64,000 nt of DNA from Papio anubis. Its lineage: Eukaryota > Chordata > Mammalia > Primates > Cercopithecidae. The stretch spans positions 30,775,376 through 30,839,375 of the forward strand of contig NC_044976.1 in the NCBI RefSeq assembly GCF_008728515.1, given 5' to 3'. The position numbers and the translations under genes are program-made. Positions 42,377 to 53,965 of the stretch are shown one piece after another (position 1 is the stretch's first letter; every line of letters begins with the position of its first letter). Under the pieces are notes generated by a model. The model did not search any database, was not told the DNA's origin, and was given only the letters and a program-made list of their open reading frames with translations.

Positions 42377-42660
42377 TTTTTTTTTTTTTGGTAGGAGTCT
42401 CCTCTGTCGCCCAGGCTGGAGTGCAGTGGCTGGATCTCGAAGCTCACTGCAAGCTCCGCCTCCCAGGTGCAGCCATTCTCCTGCCTCAGCCTCCCGGTAG
42501 CTGGGACTACAGGCACCACGCCACCTGCGCGGCTAGATTTTTGTATTTTTAGTAGAGGCGGGTTTCACCGTGTTAGCCAGGATGGTCTTGATCTCCTGAC
42601 AGTCTGCCCATCTCGGCCTCCCAAAGTGCTGGGATTACAGGCTTGACCACGGCGCCCGGC
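42377..42660 (-). mobile_element. AluYR-type with indels
   Basis: 'ggtaggagtctcctctgtcg' to 'accacggcgcccggcc'; inserted in the previous Alu. Confidence 0.88.
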
Positions 42661-42906
42661 CTTTTTGTATTTTTAGTAGAGACAGGGTTTCACCATGTTG
42701 GCCAGGATGGTCTCCATCTCCTGACCTCCCAAAGTGCTGGGATTACAGGCATGAGCCATGGTGCCTGGCCTAATTTTTATATTTTTAGTAGAAATGGCAT
42801 TTTGCCATGTTGGCCAGGCTGGTCTCCAACTCTTGGCCTCAAGAGATCCACCCACCTTGGCCTCCCAAAGTGCTAGGATTACAGGTGTGAGCCACCAGGC
42901 CTGGCC
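42661..42906 (-). mobile_element. Two successive Alu left-arm ends
   Basis: Two tandem copies of the antisense segment from 'tttttagtagagacagggtt' to 'ggtgcctggcc' / 'ccaggcctggcc'. They are the remains of outer Alus split by later ones. Confidence 0.82.
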
Positions 42907-43036
42907 ACAGGTTATTCAATAAAAGTTTTCTTTTCAAATGTATAGAAACAAAATAGGAAAATTATTTTAAAATCTCAGTGGACAAGGCCTTCCCTGAGTA
43001 TGACATCTTATCTTAGAAGCCATAAAAGAAAGGGTT

Positions 43037-43655
43037 GACTGGGCGTGGTAGCTCATGCCTGTAATCCCAGCACTTTGGGAGGCTCAGGTGGGCGGATCAC
43101 TTGAGGTCAGGATTTCAAGACCATCCTGGCCAACATGGTGAAATCCTGTCTCTACTAAAAAAACACAAAAATTAGCCAGGCATGGTGGTGGGCGCCCGTA
43201 ATCCCAGTCATACAGAAGGTTGAGGCAAGAGAATCACTTGAGGCCAGGCACAGTGGCTCACACCTGTAATCCCAGCACTTTGGGAGGCCGAGGCGGGTGG
43301 ATCACAAGGTCAGGAGTTCAAGACCATCCTGGCTAACACAGTGAAACCCCATCTCTACTAAAAATACCAAAACATTAACCGGGCGTGGTGGCGGGCGCCT
43401 GTAGTCCCAGCAACTCAAGAGGCTGAGGCAAGAAAATGGCGTGAACCTGGGAGGCGGAGCTTGCAGTAAGCAGAGATCGCTCCACTGCACTCTAGCCTGG
43501 GCGACAGAGTAAGACTCTGTCTCAAAAAAAAAAAAAAAAAAAGAGAATCACTTGAACCCAGGAGGCGGAGGTTGCTGTAAGCTGAGATGGTGCCACTACA
43601 CTCCAGCCTGGGAGACAGAGCAAGACACTGTCTCAAAAAAAAAAGAAAAGAAAAA
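43037..43655 (+). mobile_element. Outer Alu, split
   Basis: Pieces 43037-43241 and 43541-43655 are collinear; the nested AluY lies between. Confidence 0.92.
43242..43540 (+). mobile_element. AluY nested in Alu, 15-bp TSD
   Basis: TSD AAGAGAATCACTTGA (43227-43241, 43541-43555), which is itself Alu sequence. Confidence 0.95.
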
Positions 43656-43666
43656 AAGAAAGGGTT

Positions 43667-44140
43667 GGCCAGACACAGTGGCTCACGCCTGTAATCCCAG
43701 CACTTTGGGAGGCCGAGGGGGGTGGATCACCTGAGGTCAGAAGTTCAAAACCAGCCTGGTCAACATGGTGAAACCTCCTCTCTACTAAATATACAAAAAT
43801 TAGGCGGGCTTGGTGGCGGGTGCCTGTAATCCCAGGTACTTGGGATCTAAGGCAGAAGAATTGCTTGAACCCAGGAGGCAAAGGTTGCAGTGAGCTGAGA
43901 TCGCACCATTGCACTCCAGCTTGGGCAACAAGAGCGAAACTTCATCTCAAAAAAAAAAAAAGAAAAAAAAATTAGCCCGGTGTGGTGATGCATGTCTGTA
44001 ATCCCAACTACTCAGGAGGCTGAGGCAGGAGAATTACTTGAACCTGGGAGGCGGAGGTTGCAGTGACTGGAGATCGTGCCACTGCACTCCAGCCTGGATG
44101 ACAAAGCGAGACTCCGTCTCAAAAAAAAAAAAAAAAAGAA
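43667..44140 (+). mobile_element. Alu plus extra Alu right arm
   Basis: Full Alu 43667-43965, then 'attagcccggtgtggtgatg' starts a second right arm ending in poly-A at 44137. Confidence 0.92.
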
Positions 44141-44150
44141 AGGCTTAATG

Positions 44151-44649
44151 CAGGGGGTCCCCAACCCCCAGGCTGGTACCAGTTGGTGGCCTGTTAGGAT
44201 CCAGGCAGCACAGCAGGACATGAGCTCACAAAGTTTCTTCTATATTTACAACCACTCCCCATTGCCTACATTACTGCCTGAGCTCCACCTTCTTTTGGAT
44301 CAGGCGCAGCATTAGATTCTCATAGGAGCTTGAACACTATTGTGAACTGCACATTGGAGGGATCTAGGTTGTGTGCTCCCTATGAGAATCTAAAGCCTGA
44401 TGATCTGTCACCCCCATATGGGACCACCTAGTTGCAAGAAAACAAGCTCAGGGCTCCCACTGATTCTGTATTACAGTGAGCTGTATAATTATTTCATTAT
44501 ATATTACAATGTAATAAAACTAAAATAAAATGCACAATAATGTAATGCACTTGAATCATCCTGAAACCATACTCCCCTACAACGCCCATTGGTGGAAAAA
44601 CTGACTTCCGTGAAACCAGTCCCTGGTGCCAAAAAAGTTGGGGACCACA
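44151..44649. mobile_element. hAT-type non-autonomous DNA transposon with 8-bp TSD
   Basis: Ends are CAGGGGGTCCCCAAC and GTTGGGGACCACA (inverted). Target duplication GCTTAATG / GGTTAATG (one mismatch). An internal hairpin is formed by TTAGATTCTCATAG (44312-44325) and CTATGAGAATCTAA (44380-44393). In ZBTB8OS intron 1. Confidence 0.85.
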
Positions 44650-44749
44650 GGTTAATGAGCTGCACTGCATAACAATACTATCTGCCTAGCAAGAAAAACT
44701 AGTAACCTAAGAGAAAAAAAAATAACCCAAGAGAAAAAAGGGCTAAGAA

Positions 44750-45368
44750 TATTAACATACACACCCCAGTATGGGAAATACAAATAGCTTCCAAAACACT
44801 ATAATATGTTCAACTTCACTTACAATAAGAAAAATACAGGAAGTATACTTTACAAATTGGAAAAGGCCAAAAAGTATGGTAACGGTAAAAGTGGGAGGCA
44901 AGAGGCACATTCACATAATACTAGTGAAAGTATAAATTGGTACAACTTCTATAGAGAGCAATTTGGCAATAACTGTCTAAGTTAAAATATCCTTTTAAAA
45001 AACGTATGAGTCTTAGCAACGGAAACAAAAAAAAAGCACATATCCTTTGGCAAAGCAATTTAACTTGGAGAACTTGATTCTACAGATTCACTTGCACATG
45101 TACAAAACAATGGATGTACAAGTGTATTCACTGCTGCACTGTTTCTAATACCACAAGAGTAAAAATAGCCTAAACATCCATCAACTGAAAACTGGTTAAA
45201 GTAAATGCTAGAACATCTAGGTATGTACACGTAAGAAAAAGGTAACGATGACTGCCCTACAGAGGGGAACTAGGTGGTTGGGGATGGGGGCTGCCAGAGT
45301 TACTTTTCACTGCGTTACGTTACACTTTCTGAATTTCGAATCAATATATATGACTTATTAAAAATAAT
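44750..45368 (+). mobile_element. L1M-type LINE 3' end
   Basis: 'gtataaattggtacaacttc', 'gcactgtttctaataccaca', 'aacatccatcaactgaaaac' and 'ggggaactaggtggttgggg' are in the order expected of old L1M ORF2/3' UTR. Confidence 0.82.
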
Positions 45369-45677
45369 TGTTTTTTTTTGAGACAGAGTCAGGCTCTGTG
45401 GCCCAGATCTGTCACCGAGGCTGGAGTGCAATGGCGCAACCTCAGCTCACGGCAACCTCCGCCTCCCGGGTTCAAGCAATTCTCCTGCCTCAGCCTCCCA
45501 AGTAGCTGGGATTACAGGCGCCCACCAACATGCCCATCTAATTTTTGCATTTTTAGTACAGATGCGGTTTCACCATGTTGGCCAGGCCAGGCTGGTCTCA
45601 AACTCCTGACCTCAGGTGATCCACCCGCCTCAACCTCCCAAAGTGCTGGGATTACAGGCGTGAGCCACAGCATCCAA
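45369..45677 (-). mobile_element. Alu (AluS-like)
   Basis: 'ttttttgagacagagtcagg' with a 15-nt internal duplication near 45405; ends 'catccaatc'. Confidence 0.93.
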
Positions 45678-45976
45678 TCTTTTTTTTGGGGGGGGGGGGG
45701 ACAGTATTGCTCTGTTGCCCAGGCCGGAGTGCAGTGCTGTGATCTCAGCTCACTGCAACCTCCACCTCCTGGGTTCAAGCAATTCTTCTGCCTCAGCCTC
45801 CCGAGTAGCTGGGATTACAGGCGCCCACCATCATGCCCAGCTAATTTTTGCATTTTTAGTAGAGACGGGGTTTCACCACGTTGGCCAGACTGGTCTGGAA
45901 CTCTGACCTCAGGGGATCCACTCATGTCGGTTTCCCAAAGTGCTGGGATTATAGGTGTGAGCCACTGCGCCCGGCC
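45678..45976 (-). mobile_element. Alu (AluS-like)
   Basis: Starts T8 then G12 before 'acagtattgctctgttgccc'; ends 'ctgcgcccggcc'. Confidence 0.94.
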
Positions 45977-46184
45977 TATATTTTAAAATTGTTTTTAAGT
46001 GAGAGAAGGGGATATGCTAGGAAGTATGCCAGGTCCAGAAAGCACAGAGCCTAGAATACTATGGTAAATAAGTAGATTTTACAGAGAGGACAATGAGAAA
46101 TTAATGAAAGTTTTTAAGCAGATAAATAAAAGTCAGATTTGTGCTCCCCAAACCACAGCTACCTTTAGGGAAGACAGCTTAACG

Positions 46185-46258
46185 TTTAATATAGAATTTA
46201 AGAGACAAAGATAGGTTATGTGATTTGCCCAAAGTCACTAAGCGAATAAATGGCAAAA
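46185..46258 (+). mobile_element. MIR-like fragment
   Basis: 'aggttatgtgatttgcccaa' with 'agtcactaagcgaataaatg' follows the MIR core. Confidence 0.5.
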
Positions 46259-46345
46259 CCAGCTGGGCGCTGCAGCGCGGGCTATGATCGCTCCATTGCA
46301 CTCCAGCCTGGACGACAGAGCGAGACCCCATCTCTAAAAACATAT
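46259..46345 (+). mobile_element. Alu remnant with about 200-nt internal deletion
   Basis: Alu head 'agctgggcgc' is joined to the right-arm end 'ctccattgcactccagcctg', then a TA tract leading into an inverted Alu. Confidence 0.75.
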
Positions 46346-46358
46346 ATATATATATATT

Positions 46359-46642
46359 TTTTTTTAGACAGTTTCGCTCGTTGCCCAGGCTGTAGTGCAA
46401 TGGGACGATCTCGGCTCACCGCAACCTCCGCCTCCCAGGTTCAAGCGATTCTCCTGCCTCAGTCTCCCGAGTAGCTGGGATTACAGGCATGCGCCACCAC
46501 GCCCAGCTAATTTTTTATTTTTAGTAGAGACGGGTTTTTTCCATGTTCGTCAGGCTGATCTTGAACTTCCAAACTCAGGTGATCCGCCCGCCTCGGCCTC
46601 CCAAAGTGCTGGGATTACAGGCGTGAGCCACCGCGCCCGACG
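46359..46642 (-). mobile_element. Alu (AluS-like)
   Basis: 'ttttagacagtttcgctcgt' to 'ccaccgcgcccgacg'; faces the preceding Alu remnant across (TA)n. Confidence 0.94.
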
Positions 46643-47112
46643 TAAAAATAATCATTTTTAAAAATCGCAATCATAAATGGCAAAAACAGGTCTTTTTGCT
46701 AATATGATCGAGCTGAAACATCAAGTTAGAAATCCCCTAATTAGCTTTCCGCGTCCTCTAACCTGGCACACTCTATCTCACCGTTGGGAAATACATGGGA
46801 GTAACAACCCTGCAAACGCCTGAAAATATGGTTATCTTTAGAATTTACGAAGATAAATGTGATTAGGCACATGTGGAAGAAGTTCAAGAGACTGTAAATG
46901 AGAGAGGCCAGGTTTCGCGACTATTAAACCAGGTGGCTTTTCCCTTCAGCATCCCCAGGACAAGTACGAATGAGACTATAACACCCGGCACAAATGGGAT
47001 CACGCTTGAAGTACCTATGGGGCAAAGGAGAAAGAGTAGCAGGAAGCTGCGGGTAAGGAGAGAGGATGCCTGTGTGCTCACATCTAAAGAGAGAAGTAAG
47101 CCACCTACTCAC
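46643..47112 (-). other. ZBTB8OS intron 1, promoter-proximal part
   Basis: Non-repetitive DNA adjoining exon 1. A possible intronic regulatory zone; no specific element recognised. Confidence 0.5.
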
Positions 47113-47209
47113 ACTCGTACTTCCTATTGACTGGCGGATACTTGGCCTTGATCGCCTTCTGTTCCTCAGTCAAATTGTAATCTCTAACATCTTCCTCTTC
47201 CTGCGCCAT
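47113..47209 (-). CDS. ZBTB8OS: ZBTB8OS coding exon 1 (start codon)
   Basis: Encodes residues 1-32 (MAQEEEDVRDYNLTEEQKAI...NRKYE) plus the first base of Tyr33. The ATG at 47209 is preceded by a purine at -3 context (GTG ATG G) and is the first ATG of the acidic archease N-terminus. The exon ends GAG-T before a strong donor GTGAGT at 47112. This eukaryote-type N-terminal extension precedes the archease fold. Two ETS-type motifs lie just upstream on this strand. Confidence 0.97.
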
Positions 47210-47986
47210 CACTGCAGGATTAGACACTCTACTTCCGCCCTTCATCCGCCGGACTTCGGCCCGCAGTTACTACTTCCGCTCTAGACCCCGCCCCTGAGCA
47301 CACACCCCTAAAGGACCACACTCCGTTCTCGGAGTTGGCCGCTAACCTGCTCTAGTCCCGACCCTGTTGCTTGGATCACATGTTTAATGGGCCAAAACCC
47401 CATCTTCTGCGCTCCCTGTATTACTAGTTCCTTCTAAAGACTAAGGGAAAACGTTGAAGGGCACCTTGAATGAAACCCCTCTGGCTCTGAGTGGCGAGGT
47501 TCTTTTCCCCGCTTCACCCCCAAAATTGATAATTAGACCCGAAGTAATTCTATATTTTTCATCTCAGTACTCTGAAAGGGTTGTAAGCTCAACAGCCTTC
47601 AAGAAAATGGCTGCCCTCGGGCCGCGGGAGTGTGTGGACTAAACCTCTCTCACGTGACCCTGGCCGGGCGCAGTCCCGTCAACGCTGTCGCGCGCAGTCG
47701 CTAGAAGTCGGCGGCGGGAGGTGTTGGGGGAGGGGCGGAGCGCGCGCCTCGGTCCCCGCGGAAAGCTACTCCGCGCGTCTGGATAGGTCGCAAGCGCGGC
47801 TTCCCCGCCCTTCCCGCCGTTAGGAGCGCTCCGATTGGCTGATGTTGGCGCGAAGGTGCGCGAGTCGGCCCTCGCGCTGGGGGCGCAGGAAACAATAGAG
47901 GCCGCGCGCGCAGAGCGAGCGCCTGCTGCCTCCCCGCCCCTCCCGCAACGCTCGACCCCAGGGTTCCCCCGGCTCGTCTGCCCGCC
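47210..47986. promoter_or_regulatory. Divergent ZBTB8OS / RBBP4 promoter region
   Basis: The 777 nt between the two start codons contain no repeat and are GC-rich toward RBBP4. Visible motifs: two ETS/GABP-type sites (GCGGAAGT on the minus strand, 47231-47238 and 47272-47279) beside the ZBTB8OS start; a YY1-like AAAATGGCTGCC (47604-47615); a palindromic E-box TCACGTGA (47650-47657); an inverted CCAAT (47834-47838); and an E2F-like TTGGCGCGAA (47845-47854) 7 nt after it. No TATA box is obvious. An ETS side for the housekeeping RNA-ligation cofactor and a CCAAT/E2F side for the S-phase chromatin factor is an inference. Confidence 0.8.
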
Positions 47987-48002
47987 ATGGCCGACAAGGA
48001 AG
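47987..48002 (+). CDS. RBBP4: RBBP4 coding exon 1 (16 nt)
   Basis: ATG GCC GAC AAG GAA G encodes MADKE and the first base of Ala6. The start context CCCGCCATGG is a near-perfect Kozak sequence. The donor is GTGAGG at 48003. The short first coding exon lies inside the CpG island. Confidence 0.95.
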
Positions 48003-49042
<1,040 letters not shown>

Positions 49043-49186
49043 TGGCCAGGAGCAGTGGCTCACCCTTGCAATCCGAGCACCTTGGGAGGCCCAGGCAGGA
49101 GGCTCACTTGAGGCCAGGTGTTGGAGACCAGCCCTGGGAGCATAGACCCCCGTCTCTACCGCCCCCCACCCCATAAAAGAAAAAAG
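49043..49186 (+). mobile_element. Alu left monomer
   Basis: 'tggccaggagcagtggctca' to 'ccgtctctaccgccccccac'. Confidence 0.85.
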
Positions 49187-49220
49187 TATTACCGTGAGTC
49201 CAGTCCTTACAACAAAACTT

Positions 49221-49523
49221 TTTTTTTTTTCTTTTTGAGACGGAGTCTCACTCTGTTGCCCAGGCTGGAGTGCAGTGGCGCGAGCTCGGCTCACTGCAAC
49301 CTCTGCCTCGCAGATTCCAGCGATTTTCCTGCCTCAGCCCTCCCAAATAGCTGGGATTACAGGCACCTGCCACCACGCCTGGCTAATTTTTTTGTATTTT
49401 AAGTAGAGACGCAATTTCACCATGTTGGACAGACTGGTTTCCAACCCCCTGACCTGTGGTGATCCACCCGCCTCTGCCTCCCAAAGTGCTGGGATTACAG
49501 GCATGAGCCACTGAATGTGGTCT
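49221..49523 (-). mobile_element. Alu with 11-bp TSD
   Basis: Flanked by CAACAAAACTT at 49210-49220 and 49524-49534. Confidence 0.95.
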
Positions 49524-49534
49524 CAACAAAACTT

Positions 49535-50068
49535 AGTTTGAATTCTCATAGTATGTCATGGTACCTGCCTTCAGGGAGCACATTGTCTAGTTGAAGTGGC
49601 AGATACAAACTAATAATTATAATTATATATGATGACAGCAGTTGTAGAGAGATAATTAGGGTACCTAGAAAACACCTGAAAGTGGAATGGTTTTCTTATA
49701 AGGGGTTTGGGCATAGTGAGCGCTATAAAGATTAATCCCATGTTTTTTACATGCAGCTTATCTCTGATAGAGGGGATAAAATATTTAGTTTGCATTTATT
49801 GGGCTGTATTAGGTGCCACATTTCAGGGGATCCAAATTAGTTATAATTAGCATAAAAGTGGCACAGAAAATTATCAGAGGAAGGAAAATTTGCCCAATTG
49901 GAGTATCAGGAAAGGCTTCTAGGAAGAAATGACAATGCAGAAAACAAAGAGGAAGAAATTTAGATGATATCTAACATAAAGTTTTAACAAGACCATTGCG
50001 CCATTTGAAATAATGGATTTTCTGTTACAAAACTACCTGAGTTTTCCGAATAACATTCAAAAGCGATT
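49535..50068. other. Intron 2 stretch, ancient-repeat-like
   Basis: 'gcctgccttcagggagcaca' and 'tatcaggaaaggcttctagg' recall very old mammal-wide repeats, but too diverged to name. Confidence 0.4.
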
Positions 50069-50636
50069 GTGGGCCGGGCGCGGTGGCTCAAGCCTGTAAT
50101 CCCAGCACTTTGGGAGGAGGCCGAGGCGGTAGGATCACGAGTCAGGAGATGAGACCATCCTGGCTAACACGGTGAAACCCGTCTCTGTCATACAAAAAAG
50201 GCAGTAGCGGTGGCTCAAGCCTGTAATCCCAGCACTTTGGGAGGCCCGAGGCAGGCGGATCAGATCAGGAGATGGGAATATCCCACCAGCTAACGGTGAA
50301 ACCCGTCTCTACTAAAATACAAAAAAACTAGCAGGCCGAGTGGCAGGCGCCTGTAGTCCCAGCTACTCGGAGAGCCAGAGAGGCAGGAGAATGGCGTGAA
50401 CCAGGGGCCGGAGCTTGCAGTGAGCTGAGATCCGGCCACGCACTCCAGCACCTGACAGAGCCAGACTCAGTCTCAAAAAAAAAAAAATACAAAAAACTGG
50501 CGAGGTGGCGAGCGCCTGTAGTCCCAGCTTCTCGGGAGGCTGAGGCGAATGCGTGAGCAGGCTGAGCTACAGTGAGCTGAGATCCAGCCACTGCACTCCA
50601 GCCTGAAGCTGACAAGCGAGACTCGTCTCAAAAAAG
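50069..50636 (+). mobile_element. Two nested AluYR copies with dense deletions
   Basis: Outer Alu 50069-50205 + 50489-50636; inner Alu 50206-50488 ('gcagtagcggtggctcaagc'). Both are young monkey types yet miss bases every 20-30 nt, for example 'gtgaaacccgtctct' and 'atcacgagtcaggagatgag'. Confidence 0.88.
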
Positions 50637-50640
50637 CGGT

Positions 50641-50982
50641 GTGTGCTAAGTAACTAAATTCCTTCAAAACTCAGATCTTTAAAAGTCAAGATAATTGCAA
50701 AATGTTATTAGACTATGGTGCAGCTCAACAAATAATAGAAATTTGGCAGAAATTATACTAGTAATCTAAGAATGAGGCTGCTACCTTTACAGTGGCATAA
50801 GGAAAACTAGAGAAATCTGTCCTAGGGATGTTACACAAAACCATAGTAAAAGACTAGAAATTTGGAGTTAGAAGCTTTTGGGTTTCTTTTTTACAGTTAA
50901 ATGTTTTTACCACTGCCCAACAATGCAAGAAACAGTTTTACTACATTTTTGCTCCAACAACAGTTGGAGTAAAACTCATTTG
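50641..50982. other. Non-repetitive part of RBBP4 intron 2
   Basis: Nothing recognised. Confidence 0.5.
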
Positions 50983-51256
50983 TTTTTTTGAGACAGTCTC
51001 ACTCTGTTGCCCAGGCCGCGATCTCCGCTCACTGCAAGCTCCGCCTCCCAGGTTCACGCCATTCTCCTGCCTCAACCTCCCAAGTAGCTGGGACTACAGG
51101 CGCCTGCCACTATGCCCGGCTAATTTTTTGTATTTTTAGTAGAGATGGGGTTTCACTGTGTTAGCCAGGATGGTCTCGATCTCCTGACCTCGTGATCCAC
51201 CCGCCTCGGCCTCCTAAAGTGCTGGGATTACAGGCGTGAGCGACTGTGCCCAGCCT
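50983..51256 (-). mobile_element. AluY
   Basis: 'ttttgagacagtctcactct' with about 20 nt missing ('ggccgcgatctccgctcact'); ends 'ctgtgcccagcc'. Confidence 0.93.
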
Positions 51257-51388
51257 AGAAGCTTCTTTATCATGACCAGGAGTTCCCACATTCAGTTGAT
51301 CATCAGAATTGCTTGGGGAATTCAGGATAATTGGAATCATTTCTGTCAAGAGTTTTCAGTGGTAATTCAAACCATTTAAGAGCTTGTG

Positions 51389-51678
51389 AGCTGGGCATGG
51401 TGGCTCACACGTGTAATCCCAGCACTTTGGGAGGCTGAGGCAGGCAGATTGCTTTAGGCCAGTAGTTCAAGACTAGCCTGGGCAACATGGTGAAAATTCC
51501 GTCTCTACTAAAATTACACATATTATCCGGGCATGGTGGTGTGTACCTGTAGTCCCAGCTCCTCGGCGGGGGCTGAGGCAGGAGGATCACCTGAGCCTTG
51601 GGAGGTCAAGGCTGTATTGAGCTGTGATCCTACTACTGCACTCCAGCCTGAGCTACGGAGTGCCACCCTGTCTCAAAG
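51389..51678 (+). mobile_element. AluJ
   Basis: 'gagctgggcatggtggctca' to 'ccaccctgtctcaaag'. Confidence 0.92.
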
Positions 51679-51865
51679 ACCTTGTGGCAGAGTACTTAAT
51701 GAGAAATGTACTTGAATGGCGATTCCAGATTTACTATAGTCATATGCTAAATTGTGCTTATTGGACTAGTGGATCACAAATATTGGCCACCCCATACCTA
51801 CTAAACATTCTAGAACCACTACTCTTCAGAAACTTCCCAAGTAATAGAATGACTAGCTAGGTTTC

Positions 51866-52163
51866 CTTTTTTTTTTTTTTGAGACGGAGTCTGCTCTGTC
51901 GCCCAGGCTGGAGTGCAGTGGCCGGATCTCAGCTCACTGCAAGCTCTGCCTCCCGGGTTTACGCCATTCTCCTGCCTCAGCCTCCCGAGTAGCTGGGACT
52001 GCAGGCGCCTGCCACCTCGCCCGGCTACTTTTTTGTATTTTTTTTAGTAGAGACGGGGTTTCACCGTGTTAGGCAGGATGGTCTCGATCTCCTGACCTCG
52101 TGATCCACCCGTCTCGGCCTCCCAAAGTGCTGGGATTACAGGCTTGAGCCACCGCACCCGGCC
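51866..52163 (-). mobile_element. AluYR, near-consensus, with TSD
   Basis: 'gcagtggccggatctcagct', 'ctgccacctcgcccggctac', 'aggcttgagccaccgcac'; flanked by GACTAGCTAGGTTTC / GACTGACTAGGTTTC. Confidence 0.95.
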
Positions 52164-52283
52164 TGACTGACTAGGTTTCGAAAGCAAGAATTAAAGACTT
52201 AATTCCCCAAAGCTGAAATCTGTGCTGTCATCTTAGTAGTTTTCTGCATTAGCAAATCTATATAAATAATGTGAGAATTGGTT

Positions 52284-52587
52284 TTTTGTTGTTGTTTTGA
52301 CACGAAGGACGGAGTTTCACTCTTGTTACCCATACTGTAGTGGAGTGGCACGATCTCAGATCACTGCAACCTCCGCCTCCCGGGTTCAAGCGATTCTCCT
52401 CCCCCGGTCTCCCAAGTAGCTGGGATTACAGGCACCCGCCACCATGCCCAGCTAATTTTTTGTATTTTTAGTAGAGGGGGTTTCACCATGTTGTCCAGGC
52501 TGGTCTCAAATTCCTGACCTCGGGTGATCCACCTGCCTCAGCCTCCCAGAGTGCTGTGATTACAGGCGTGAGCCACTGCACCTGGCC
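52284..52587 (-). mobile_element. Alu
   Basis: 'gttgttttgacacgaaggac' to 'cactgcacctggcc'. Confidence 0.94.
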
Positions 52588-52589
52588 GA

Positions 52590-52862
52590 AAATTGTTTTG
52601 AGACAGGATCTTGCTCTGTTGCGCAGACTGGGTTACAGTGGCACAGTCAGAGTTCCCTGCAGGCTTGACCTTCTGGGCCAGGGGATTCTTCTGCCTCAGC
52701 CTCTGGAATAGTTGAGACTACATGCACACGCTACCACGCCTAGCTAATTTTTGAAAAATTTTTTGCTATGTTGCCCAGGCTGTTCTTTAACTTCTGGGCT
52801 CTAGTGATCCTCACACTTTGGCCTCCCAAAGTGCTGGGATTACAGGCATGAGCCACCTTGGC
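52590..52862 (-). mobile_element. AluJ
   Basis: 'ttttgagacaggatcttgct' to 'gagccaccttggcc'. Confidence 0.92.
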
Positions 52863-52868
52863 CTTGTT

Positions 52869-53430
52869 GTTTTTTAAGATAAGGATTGCTTACAAGCAAG
52901 CAGCCCTGATTCAGTGTTTACTTTTGTGTGTGTTCTTTTTCTGGTGTTTATTCATATCCATTTCCCCCTTTTAAGAAAAGAAAAACCACAATTGTAGTTC
53001 TGTAACACTGTCTTCTCCTTCATTCTTTTTCTGGTTCTTTGTCTAACCGTCTACATACAGGTAATTACAATTTTCTGTTCATATCCCTCTTTTCAGTGTA
53101 AGGTAGATGCTCTCAAAGCTTTGCCTGTGACATCTGTGCAGAAGAATTCCTATTGATATCTTTAGACCTAATTTCTCTGGAGCTTTTCCTGATTTTTCTT
53201 CTGCCTGCCAGTATCTTCCCTGGTATATCTTACTGGCTTCCTCAGTTTGACATGTTGTAAATGGAATTACTCCTTCTATGAAGGCCTTACCCCAACTTTC
53301 TCTCCTACTGTTCCTGTTTCTTTTCATCATAATTGGCTTTGGTTTGACATTTAACCTTTCTCCATTTTATAGGCAGTCAATTTATAAACCCCAATGAATT
53401 CTGCTTGTGTAGGATCTTTCCCATCTAGAC
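52869..53430. other. Non-repetitive part of RBBP4 intron 2
   Basis: AT-rich; no exon-like conserved frame. Confidence 0.5.
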
Positions 53431-53435
53431 CAGGG

Positions 53436-53610
53436 GTTCTCAAAATTTTATATGCATTGTAATCAGCTGGAGGTATTGTGAGATAGATAGTTGTGCCCCA
53501 CCTTCTAGAGTTGCTGATTCAATGGGTCTGGAGTAGATGTGAGAATTTGCATTCTAACAAGTTCCCAGATGATGTGGATGCCCTTGACCCAGTATGGAGT
53601 CCAGAATGCC
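53436..53610 (+). mobile_element. MER5A (hAT-Charlie) DNA transposon
   Basis: 'ggggttctcaaaattttata', 'gagttgctgattcaatgggt', 'gagaatttgcattctaacaa' and 'gttcccagatgatgtggatg' are in MER5A order; the 3' terminal repeat is decayed. Confidence 0.85.
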
Positions 53611-53797
53611 TTAAGACAGCATTCAGGACACTAAATAAAGTCCATTTTAATCGGCCTTCTCTCCCACTGTGCTCTCCCATATCAGAAGTCAGATTTGGAC
53701 TTCAGCATACTTCTGTTACTTAGTAGCTGTGTGATCTTAGGCACGTTGTTTAATTTTCTTCCTTTCCTTTTCATTCTTTTCTTTCTTTCTTTCTTTG

Positions 53798-53960
53798 GTT
53801 TTTTGTTTTTGTTTTTGTTTTTTTGAGACAGGAGGCAGTCTTTCTGTGTCACCCAGGCTGGAGTGCAGTGGCACGATCTCTGCTCACTGCAGCCTCCACC
53901 TTTCAGGTTCAAGCAATTCTTGTGCCTCAGCCTCCCGAGTAGCTGGGATTAGCCAGCTGC
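53798..53960 (-). mobile_element. Alu right part
   Basis: 'tttttgagacaggaggcagt' to 'gagtagctgggatt'; interrupted. Confidence 0.88.
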
Positions 53961-53965
53961 CGATT

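Larger units (their letters stand above)
15884..47209 (-). other. ZBTB8OS: ZBTB8OS (archease) gene, complete coding span
   Basis: Seven coding exons on the minus strand join in frame: 97+25+122+83+53+37+87 = 504 nt, which is 167 codons plus TAA. The product reads as archease from MAQEEEDVRD to the C-terminal VFVIIDI. Archease is a small cytosolic/nuclear cofactor that helps guanylylate RTCB and keeps the tRNA-ligase complex turning over; it acts in tRNA splicing and in XBP1 mRNA ligation during the unfolded protein response (established knowledge). Two residues I recall as functionally tested in the human protein are present: D39 (in HTADV) and K144 (in GTEVK). Introns 1-6 are about 18116, 686, 229, 1779, 4532 and 5480 nt, all GT-AG. 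The gene is divergent from RBBP4. UTR ends and alternative last exons cannot be set from sequence alone. Confidence 0.97.
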
